Source: Bacteroidaceae bacterium
GTDB taxonomy: Bacteria > Bacteroidota > Bacteroidia > Bacteroidales > Bacteroidaceae
Length of the DNA stretch: 38,734 nucleotides
Direction of reading: 5' to 3'
NCBI GenBank assembly: GCA_017429525.1
Contig: JAFROT010000033.1
Coordinates: 1 to 38,734, forward strand
Of this stretch, positions 24,784-31,116 are shown piece by piece. Position 1 is the first letter of the stretch, and the number at the start of each line of letters is the position of its first letter. The position numbers and the translations under genes are program-made. A model generated the notes under the pieces. That model worked only from the letters and a program-made list of their open reading frames with translations, made no database searches and was not told where the DNA came from.

Positions 24784-26967
24784 ATGCAATCATCATTTGC
24801 TTCACTCATCGCCCAGCGCCTCAACCTGCGCGAACGTCAGGTCGAAGGCACGCTCGTCCTCCTCGACGAGGGCGCTACCATACCCTTCATCGCCCGTTAT
24901 CGCAAGGAGCGCACAGGCGCTCTCGACGAGGTGCAGATAGCGGCTATCGCCGAGCAGAACGACCGTCTCAAGGAAATTGCCAAGCGCAAGGAGACCATCG
25001 TCAAGACCATCACCGAGCAGGAACGGATGACCCCCGAACTCAAGGCACGCATCGATGCCTGTTGGGACACCACCGAGCTCGAAGACATCTACTTGCCCTA
25101 CAAGCCTAAGCGGCGCACACGTGCTCAGGTGGCACGCGAACACGGCCTCGAGCCCTTGGCCAATCTGTTACTGATGCAGCGTGAGTCCCATCCAGCGAAA
25201 GCCGCCGAGCGTTTCCTCACACCCGAGGTGCCAACGGCCGAGGAAGCGCTGCAAGGGGCACAGGATATCATCGCCGAGATGGTCAGCGAGGATGAACGCT
25301 CGCGACAGGCCATCCGTGGCATCTTCCGTCGGACGGCCGTTATCTCGTCTAAGGTCGTCAAGGCCAAGGCCGAGACCGACGAGGCAGCCAAGTTCTCTGA
25401 CTATTTCGATTGGAGTGAGCCCCTGCGCCGTTGTTCCAGTCATCGCCTGCTGGCCATGCGCCGTGGTGAGGCTGAGGGCGTGCTTCGCGTCAGCATCAGT
25501 GTCGACGACGATGAGAGCGTAGGGCGTCTGCAGCGTTACTATGTTCACGGTCGTGGTGCGTCGTCGGACCTCGTGGCCGCAGCTGTCGCTGACGGCTATA
25601 AGCGCCTGCTCGCACCCTCTATCGAGAATGAGTTCGCAGCCTCCAGCAAGGAACAAGCCGATGATGAGGCCATCCGCGTCTTCGTTGAGAACCTGCGCCA
25701 GCTGTTGCTCGCAGCCCCGCTCGGCCAGAAGCGTGTGATGGGCATTGACCCCGGTTTTCGCACGGGTTGCAAAGTTGTCTGTCTGGACGCTCAGGGCAAT
25801 TTGCTCCATCATGAGGCCATCTTCCCCCATCCGCCTGTGCGTCGTCCTGCAGAGGCTGCCGAGGCACTCGATGAGATGATTTGTAAATACAAGATCGAAG
25901 CCATCGCTATTGGTAATGGTACTGCTAGTCGTGAGACCAAGGCTTTCGTGGAGATGGTCGTCAGCAATCGTTCAAATGCCCTCAACGATGTGAGGAGCCC
26001 AGAGGCTATTCCTATCTTCGTTGTCTCTGAGGACGGTGCTTCGGTCTATTCCGCTTCGAAGGTGGCACGCGATGAGTTCCCCGACGAAGACGTCACCGTG
26101 CGCGGAGCCGTCTCCATCGGCCGCCGACTGATGGACCCGCTGGCCGAACTTGTCAAGATAGACCCCAAGAGCATCGGCGTCGGTCAGTACCAGCACGACG
26201 TCGACCAGTCGAAACTCCGCCGCAGCCTCGACCAGACCGTTGAGAGCTGTGTCAATACAGTGGGTGTCGATGTCAACACGGCCTCCGTCCACCTGCTCAC
26301 CTATGTCAGTGGTCTCGGTCCCGCGCTGGCCAAGAATATCGTCGACTATCGGCGCGAGAACGGAGCCTTCACCTCGCGTGCCCAGTTGAAGAAAGTACCG
26401 CGCTTAGGCCCTTCTGCCTTCGAACAATGCGCAGGCTTCTTGCGCATCAGTGGGGCTAAGAACCCGCTCGACAACAGCGCCGTCCACCCTGAACGCTATG
26501 CTCTCGTCGAGCAGATGGCCAAGGACCAAGGCTGCCACGTTTCTGACCTCATCGCGAGCAGCGACCTTCGCGCACGCGTAGATATACAAAGGTATGTCAG
26601 CGCCGATGTCGGACTGCCCACCCTCACCGATATCATGCACGAACTGGAAAAGCCCGGTCGCGACCCGCGCGAGCAGGTCGAGGAGTTTGAGTTCGACAAG
26701 AGCGTCACCTCCATCGATGACCTCGTTCCGGGAATGGAACTGCCTGGCATCGTCACGAATATCACCAATTTCGGAGCCTTCGTCGACATCGGTGTCCATC
26801 AGGACGGCCTTGTGCACATCTCGCAGCTTGCCGACCGCTTCGTCAGCCATCCCACCGATGTGGTCAAACTCCACCAGCACGTCCGCGTCCGCGTCACAGA
26901 GGTCGACCATCGTCGCGGCCGTATCTCGCTGTCGATGAAAGGAATGAAAGCAGGCAATCGCGGATAA
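24784..26967 (+). CDS. tex: Tex family RNA-binding transcription accessory protein
   Basis: 727-residue nucleic-acid-binding protein related to eukaryotic Spt6. The order of domains is clear: an N-terminal helical region (RQVEGTLVLLDEGATIPFIA, ARYRKERTGALDEVQIAAI); a YqgF/RNase H-like domain from about 318 (VMGIDPGFRTGCKVVCLDAQ); helix-hairpin-helix repeats about 498-570 (YVSGLGPALAKNIVDYR, LKKVPRLGPSAFEQCAGFLR); and a C-terminal S1 domain about 645-722 (GIVTNITNFGAFVDIGVHQ). Length is slightly below the 770 usual in Proteobacteria. It stands alone, divergent from the DUF2027-Smr gene. Confidence 0.95.
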   Translation: MQSSFASLIAQRLNLRERQVEGTLVLLDEGATIPFIARYRKERTGALDEVQIAAIAEQNDRLKEIAKRKETIVKTITEQERMTPELKARIDACWDTTELEDIYLPYKPKRRTRAQVAREHGLEPLANLLLMQRESHPAKAAERFLTPEVPTAEEALQGAQDIIAEMVSEDERSRQAIRGIFRRTAVISSKVVKAKAETDEAAKFSDYFDWSEPLRRCSSHRLLAMRRGEAEGVLRVSISVDDDESVGRLQRYYVHGRGASSDLVAAAVADGYKRLLAPSIENEFAASSKEQADDEAIRVFVENLRQLLLAAPLGQKRVMGIDPGFRTGCKVVCLDAQGNLLHHEAIFPHPPVRRPAEAAEALDEMICKYKIEAIAIGNGTASRETKAFVEMVVSNRSNALNDVRSPEAIPIFVVSEDGASVYSASKVARDEFPDEDVTVRGAVSIGRRLMDPLAELVKIDPKSIGVGQYQHDVDQSKLRRSLDQTVESCVNTVGVDVNTASVHLLTYVSGLGPALAKNIVDYRRENGAFTSRAQLKKVPRLGPSAFEQCAGFLRISGAKNPLDNSAVHPERYALVEQMAKDQGCHVSDLIASSDLRARVDIQRYVSADVGLPTLTDIMHELEKPGRDPREQVEEFEFDKSVTSIDDLVPGMELPGIVTNITNFGAFVDIGVHQDGLVHISQLADRFVSHPTDVVKLHQHVRVRVTEVDHRRGRISLSMKGMKAGNRG

Positions 26968-27093
26968 TTCTTTATTTTTCGTTTATCGTTCATCGTCGAA
27001 GATAGGCCCATAGGGCTGATATGATCATTCGCCCTTTTTGGGTTTTGCGCCAAATGCTATATGATTGCGAAAAAATATACGAATGAAGGCCTG

Positions 27094-27316
27094 GCTTCCA
27101 CTTTTTGTTATTTTGAGGGGTATAAATAGCTGATTATTATCATATTGATGCTAGTGGAGGCTGCTCGTGTGGCCTCCACTAAGTTTCCACTGCCCACTGT
27201 CAGACTGAAGGGGAGAAAAAGTGGAGGCTGAATGGAAGTATAATGAATAACCTCCACTCTTGCAAGCCGCTTGAAATGAGGATTTTAGATACTATTTTGT
27301 GGCAAAAAGTGGAAGC
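27094..27316. mobile_element. MITE-like segment with 14-bp terminal inverted repeats
   Basis: GCTTCCACTTTTTG (27094-27107) and CAAAAAGTGGAAGC (27303-27316) are perfect 14-bp inverted repeats bounding 223 bp. Inside are a hairpin with 9-bp arms (AGTGGAGGC 27153-27161, GCCTCCACT 27172-27180) and further CCACT/AGTGG motifs on both strands (for example AAAAAGTGGAGGC near 27216 and CCTCCACTC near 27251). No transposase and no clear target duplication were seen, so a non-autonomous element or regulatory repeat is possible. Confidence 0.45.
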
Positions 27317-27395
27317 AAGGGCGAAGTCCCTATTCATATTTTGTTTACGAGTAGAAATGGGCTGTTTGTATTTTCCGTTTCGAGTAGTCGAGTGA

Positions 27396-27483
27396 CCTCA
27401 CGCGTATATACGTGTAGCCTCACGCGTATATTCGTGAAGCCTCACACGTATATTCGTGTAGCCTTATGCGTATAATAACGAGC
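27396..27483. repeat. 22-bp tandem repeat, four copies
   Basis: Units begin at 27396, 27418, 27440 and 27462, exactly 22 bp apart. The first three differ at only a few positions from CCTCACGCGTATATTCGTG plus a TAG or AAG end. The fourth is diverged (CCTTATGCGTATAATAACG). Each unit contains an imperfect palindrome (CACG, GTATAT, CGTG). Confidence 0.85.
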
Positions 27484-27647
27484 GTTTGATTTATAGGACT
27501 GGTCGTTGAAGCGGCAAGGCGACCAAGGCCAGGCATTCGTTTCTGTTTGAGTTCGTGGTCTTGGCTTGTCCTCTTTTTTTTCTCTTATGCTTTTTCTCTT
27601 TTATGATGGTTTTCGTTTGTGTTAACGTTATTTTGTTCCCGTTTTCG

Positions 27648-27677
27648 TTTGGGTTAGCATTATTTTCCTTATCTTTG
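27648..27677 (+). promoter_or_regulatory. Promoter of the exonuclease III gene
   Basis: TTTG (27648-27651), 18 bases, then TATCTTTG (27670-27677), a strong match to the Bacteroidota promoter. The leader would be about 23 bases. A second, similar sequence lies 32 bp upstream, but its -7 region is altered. Confidence 0.7.
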
Positions 27678-27705
27678 TCGCGGAAAATCGTCTATTGAAT
27701 TGTTT

Positions 27706-28470
27706 ATGAGGTTTATCTCTTGGAATGTGAATGGTTTGCGAGCGTGCGACACGAAGGGCTTTCGTGAAGCCTTCTGTACGTTGGACGCCGACTTCTTCTG
27801 CCTGCAGGAAACGAAGATGCAGGAGGGACAACTCGACATCGCCTTCGACGGGTATGAGAGCTATTGGAACTACGCCGAGAAGAAAGGCTACTCGGGTACC
27901 GCCATCTTCACGCGCCATACGCCCATGAGCGTTGCTTATGGCCTTGGTGTCGTGGAGCATGACCATGAGGGGCGCGTCATCACGCTGGAGTACGACACCT
28001 TCTATGTCGTCACCGTCTACACACCCAACTCGCAGGACGGCCTGCGGCGCCTCGACTATCGCATGACGTGGGACGATGCTTTCCGCGACTACCTCTGCCG
28101 GTTGGACGCAAAGAAGCCTGTGCTCGTCTGTGGCGACATGAACGTGGCGCATGAGGAGATTGACCTGAAGAACCCCAAGACGAACCGCATGAACGCAGGC
28201 TTCACCGACCAGGAACGTGAGAAGTTCACCACCCTCCTCGCTGCTGGCTTCACCGACACATGGAGAGCGCGCAACCCCGACGTACGTGACGTCTATTCAT
28301 GGTGGAGCTATCGCTTTCAGGCACGACAGAAGAACGCAGGTTGGCGCATTGACTACTGGTTGGTCAGCAACCGACTCTTCCCGCAGGTGACAGACGCACG
28401 CATCCACACAGAAATATTCGGCTCCGACCATTGCCCTGTAGAGGTGGACGTGGTTATCAGTGAGTCGTGA
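27706..28470 (+). CDS. xth: Exodeoxyribonuclease III (AP endonuclease)
   Basis: 254-residue metal-dependent DNA repair nuclease that cuts at abasic sites and degrades 3' ends. Motifs are Asn7 in SWNVNGLRA, Glu35 in CLQETKMQ, TVYTPNSQ, Asp144 and Asn146 in CGDMNVAHEEIDLKNPK, WSYRFQARQKNAGWRIDYWL (in part), and Asp241/His242 in GSDHCPVE. Length is typical. The frame also opens at a TTG two codons earlier, but the ATG at 27706 is standard for the family. It has its own strong promoter. Confidence 0.96.
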   Translation: MRFISWNVNGLRACDTKGFREAFCTLDADFFCLQETKMQEGQLDIAFDGYESYWNYAEKKGYSGTAIFTRHTPMSVAYGLGVVEHDHEGRVITLEYDTFYVVTVYTPNSQDGLRRLDYRMTWDDAFRDYLCRLDAKKPVLVCGDMNVAHEEIDLKNPKTNRMNAGFTDQEREKFTTLLAAGFTDTWRARNPDVRDVYSWWSYRFQARQKNAGWRIDYWLVSNRLFPQVTDARIHTEIFGSDHCPVEVDVVISES

Positions 28471-28532
28471 AAGGCCCCTTGTTTTTTAAGCTCCGAAATA
28501 GAATAATAAACGACAATTCAAAAGAATTGATT

Positions 28533-29891
28533 ATGAACAAACAACACGACATGAATCGCCGTCAGTTCCTGCGCCAGCTGGGACTCGGATCGGCCTCGGC
28601 TTTCTCGCTCATGGCGATGAGCCCCTTCCAGGCCTTTGGTGCAGAGCAGCCTCGTCTGCCTGCTAACGAAGGCGACATCAAGATGACCTATCGCAAGCAG
28701 AACGGCTCAGGCGAGAACATCTCGCTTCTGGGCTTCGGCATGATGCGCCTCCCGCGCGAACAAGAGGAGGTTGACCGCTTGGTTGACTACGCTATCGCCC
28801 ACGGCGTCAACTACTTCGACACCGCACCCATGTATGGAGGTGGGCGCAACGAGGATGTCGTAGGACAGACGCTCAGCCGCTATCCGCGCGACAAATACTA
28901 CGTCGCCACGAAGATGTCTAACCAGAACCAACAGCTGTGGGACTTTGACAGAGCGAAGGAGATGTACGAAAACTCTTTCCGCAAGTTGCGCGTAGACTAC
29001 ATCGACTACTATCTGCTCCACAGCATTGGCGGCGGAGGCGTCGACAACCTCAAGGGACGCTTCATCAACAATGGCCTGTTGGAGTTTCTCCTTAAGGAGC
29101 GCGAGGCTGGACGTATCCGCCACCTCGGCTTTAGTTATCACGGGGATGTGGCGGCCTTCGACTGGCTGCTCGACCACAACGAGGAGTACCATTGGGACTT
29201 CGTGCAGATTCAGATGAACTACCTCGACTGGCGTCACGCCGGACGTGGGCGTCGCCGCGCCGATGCCGATGCCGAGTACCTCTATGGTCGTCTCGAGAAG
29301 CTCGGCATACAGGTCGTCGTCATGGAACCCATTCGTGGCGGTGGCCTTGCTAATGTGGCCGATGAGATTCGTCAGCAGCTACAAGCTGTACGCCCCGACG
29401 ATAGCCCTGCCACTTGGGGTTTCCGATGGGTAGGCTCTCACCCCAATATCCTCACGACCCTCAGCGGCATGAACCGCATGGAGCACCTCGAGGAGAACGT
29501 ACGCACCTTCTCGCCCCTGCAACCCTGCACCGAGGCCGAGAACGAACTCCTCGCCCGCATCGCCGACCAGATGGCTGGCTTCCCCACTATCGGTTGCACC
29601 ACCTGTGCCTACTGTATGCCCTGCCCCTATGGCGTCGACATCCCATCCAACTTCGCCTTCTACAACAAGGCGGTTACAGAGAAAATGTTGCCGCTGCCCG
29701 AGCCGACGGCCTCAGACTATGCAGAGCGTCAGGATGCTTTCATCAAGGCTTACCGCGATGCTATCCCCGCTGAGAAACGTGCTACGACCTGCGTCGACTG
29801 CGGCCAGTGCCTCGCCAAATGTCCGCAGCAGATTCGCATCCCCAACCAGATGAGCCGCATCGTAGAGCTCACGCGGAAGAGGCGGAAATAA
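28533..29891 (+). CDS. Tat-exported aldo/keto reductase with C-terminal [4Fe-4S] clusters
   Basis: 452-residue oxidoreductase. A twin-arginine signal (NRRQFLRQLGLGSASAFSLM, residues 7-26) predicts export of the folded, cofactor-loaded protein. The aldo/keto reductase barrel spans about 50-330 (LLGFGMMRLPR, VNYFDTAPMYGGGRNEDVVG, ATKMSNQNQQ, IDYYLLHSIGG). The C-terminus carries ferredoxin-like cysteines C355, C358, C361 and C364 (CTTCAYCMPCP) and C420, C423, C426 and C430 (CVDCGQCLAKCP), enough for two [4Fe-4S] clusters. The frame is open 22 codons further upstream, but the ATG at 28533 (or 28551) is right for a Tat signal. The physiological substrate is unknown. A small FMN-binding protein follows and may be a redox partner. 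Confidence 0.88.
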   Translation: MNKQHDMNRRQFLRQLGLGSASAFSLMAMSPFQAFGAEQPRLPANEGDIKMTYRKQNGSGENISLLGFGMMRLPREQEEVDRLVDYAIAHGVNYFDTAPMYGGGRNEDVVGQTLSRYPRDKYYVATKMSNQNQQLWDFDRAKEMYENSFRKLRVDYIDYYLLHSIGGGGVDNLKGRFINNGLLEFLLKEREAGRIRHLGFSYHGDVAAFDWLLDHNEEYHWDFVQIQMNYLDWRHAGRGRRRADADAEYLYGRLEKLGIQVVVMEPIRGGGLANVADEIRQQLQAVRPDDSPATWGFRWVGSHPNILTTLSGMNRMEHLEENVRTFSPLQPCTEAENELLARIADQMAGFPTIGCTTCAYCMPCPYGVDIPSNFAFYNKAVTEKMLPLPEPTASDYAERQDAFIKAYRDAIPAEKRATTCVDCGQCLAKCPQQIRIPNQMSRIVELTRKRRK

Positions 29892-29961
29892 GGCCCTCTC
29901 CCGGCAGGCTCTCCCCCGAGCCCTCCCCAAAGGGATAGGCTCATCCTCTGACCGCCACAAT

Positions 29962-29981
29962 CCCCCTCCCAAGGGAGGGGA
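29962..29981. terminator. GC-rich hairpin between the Fe-S reductase and the FMN-binding gene
   Basis: CCCCTCCC (29963-29970) and GGGAGGGG (29973-29980) form a tight 8-bp palindrome followed by AGATTT. The flanking 70 bases are rich in CTCTCCC and CCCTCCCC motifs that look like interspersed palindromic repeats. Termination is possible but the T run is poor. Confidence 0.4.
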
Positions 29982-30075
29982 GATTTGTGATTGCAACCTG
30001 AATGAAGGGGCGATTAAACCTTTTCAATCTGCCGCGGTCTAAGAAGAAAACGATTATTACAACGATAAGAACATA

Positions 30076-30483
30076 ATGAAAAGAAACACCGCAAACATGA
30101 TCCTCGTCCTCTCCGTTGCCTGCTTGGGCCTCGGGCTGATGAGTCTCCGTCCTGCTGACGAGATTGTCACCAAGGAGAACGGCGCCACCGTCATCAACAC
30201 CACCACCCTTGCCGACGACGTCGAAGGCTATGCCGGCCCTACGCCGCTGAAGATTTACGTGAAGGCGGGTAAGGTCGAGAAGATTGAGGCGCTGAAGAAC
30301 ATCGAGACGCCTAAGTACTGGGCGCTTATTAAGCGCGACTTGCTTGGTAAGTGGAACGGCTTGGCCGTGAAGAAGGCTGCCACACAACAAGTGGACGTCA
30401 TCACGGGTGCCACCTACACGTCTGAGGCTGTCATCGAGAACGTCAAGCGAGGACTCGACTACTACAACAAAAAGAAGAAGTAA
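30076..30483 (+). CDS. Small exported FMN-binding domain protein
   Basis: 135-residue protein with an N-terminal hydrophobic segment (about residues 7-24) acting as signal or anchor. The FMN-binding domain follows (about 45-130). The flavinylation motif DVITGAT (Asp107 to Thr113) fits the Dxx(S/T)GAT consensus at which ApbE transferases attach FMN to threonine, as in RnfG and NqrC. No ApbE gene is in the window. The preceding Tat-exported Fe-S reductase suggests joint function in extracytoplasmic electron transfer, although a 184-base gap with a hairpin separates them. A strong terminator follows. Confidence 0.85.
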   Translation: MKRNTANMILVLSVACLGLGLMSLRPADEIVTKENGATVINTTTLADDVEGYAGPTPLKIYVKAGKVEKIEALKNIETPKYWALIKRDLLGKWNGLAVKKAATQQVDVITGATYTSEAVIENVKRGLDYYNKKKK

Positions 30484-30491
30484 ACGCATTT

Positions 30492-30517
30492 AGGCCTGTT
30501 CTCAGAGCAGGCCTTTT
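30492..30517 (+). terminator. Rho-independent terminator after the FMN-binding gene
   Basis: AGGCCTG (30492-30498) pairs with CAGGCCT (30508-30514) around a 9-base loop and runs into T's (TTTT 30514-30517). It begins 8 bases after the stop codon. Confidence 0.85.
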
Positions 30518-30531
30518 CACCATTTGACTGT

Positions 30532-30572
30532 GCGAGCTATTGTCCATGTGGATGATAGCTCGCGTTTTTATT
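30532..30572 (+). terminator. Second terminator-like hairpin
   Basis: GCGAGCTAT (30532-30540) pairs perfectly with ATAGCTCGC (30555-30563) around a 14-base loop, followed by GTTTTTATTT. It is a second plus-direction terminator only 15 bases after the first. It may insulate the BlaI operon, or end a small transcript starting between the two. Confidence 0.75.
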
Positions 30573-30600
30573 TAGCGTATTCAACGTCAATTTACGTTAA

Positions 30601-30646
30601 ATATTTGGGATTTATTTGCGCATATCGCCAAATATTCCCATATTTG
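30601..30646 (+). promoter_or_regulatory. Promoter and candidate BlaI operator for the BlaI-M56-lipoprotein operon
   Basis: TTTG (30615-30618), 20 bases, then CATATTTG (30639-30646) forms a near-consensus promoter. Over the -7 element lies an 18-bp dyad CAAATAT-N4-ATATTTG (30629-30646), with a third half-site ATATTTG at 30601-30607. BlaI/MecI repressors bind such dyads over their own promoters. The half-site differs from the classical TACA/TGTA type, so this is a candidate only. Confidence 0.5.
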
Positions 30647-30699
30647 CCGCGGATTTCATCAAGGTCTATAGTTGAAACACGCAAATAATAACGAATGAA

Positions 30700-31098
30700 A
30701 TGAATACACTACCCAAACTCACAGAGAAGGAAGAAGAGGTCATGACGCTGATCTGGCGGCTCGGGGCGTGCGCTCCAAAGGAGGTGCAGGCCCTCTACGA
30801 CGAACCCCGACCTCACATCAACACCGTAGCGATGGCCTTTCAGTCGTTGGAGAAGAAAGGCTACCTCAGCCATCGGCCGCAGGGGCGTGGCTACCTCTAC
30901 GAGCCTCAGGTTCGGCGCGAGGACTATGGCACACGGCGCATCAGCCATTTCATCGACGCATTCTTCGGACATTCCTACATGAGTGTCGTCTCGGCGCTCG
31001 TGCGCGACAAAAAGGTAGACGAGGCCGAGCTGCTGCAGTTTCTGGCCGACTTGCGTAAACAAAAAGGCAAGGGCGAACAGACGGAAGACGCTAATTAA
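30700..31098 (+). CDS. BlaI/MecI/CopY-family transcriptional repressor
   Basis: 132-residue winged-helix regulator. The N-terminal helix-turn-helix (LTEKEEEVMTLIWRLGACAP, ... PHINTVAMAFQSLEKKGYL) and wing (SHRPQGRGYLYEPQV) are typical. The C-terminal dimerisation part contains FFGHSYMSVVSALVRDKKV, as in family members cleaved by BlaR1/MecR1. It precedes an M56 sensor by 18 bases. It likely represses its own operon through the dyad at 30629-30646 and is inactivated when the M56 protease is triggered. In Bacteroidota such pairs often have nothing to do with beta-lactams. Confidence 0.92.
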   Translation: MNTLPKLTEKEEEVMTLIWRLGACAPKEVQALYDEPRPHINTVAMAFQSLEKKGYLSHRPQGRGYLYEPQVRREDYGTRRISHFIDAFFGHSYMSVVSALVRDKKVDEAELLQFLADLRKQKGKGEQTEDAN

Positions 31099-31116
31099 TT
31101 AAGAGAGCCTTTCATC

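Larger units (their letters stand above)
26968..27705. other. Gene-free, repeat-rich region between tex and exonuclease III
   Basis: No convincing gene is present in 738 bases. It contains a weak tex terminator (AGGGC 27012-27016 with GCCCT 27031-27035, then T's), an inverted-repeat segment at 27094-27316, a four-copy 22-bp tandem array at 27396-27483, and a near-duplication of about 30 bases with a 32-bp offset at 27609/27641 that contains the exonuclease III promoter. A 60-codon open stretch upstream of 27395 has no recognisable product. Confidence 0.65.

Noticed and set aside
27396-27483. Plasmid or phage origin iterons
   Set aside because: The 22-bp phasing is iteron-like, but no replication initiator gene is near and the surroundings are chromosomal.
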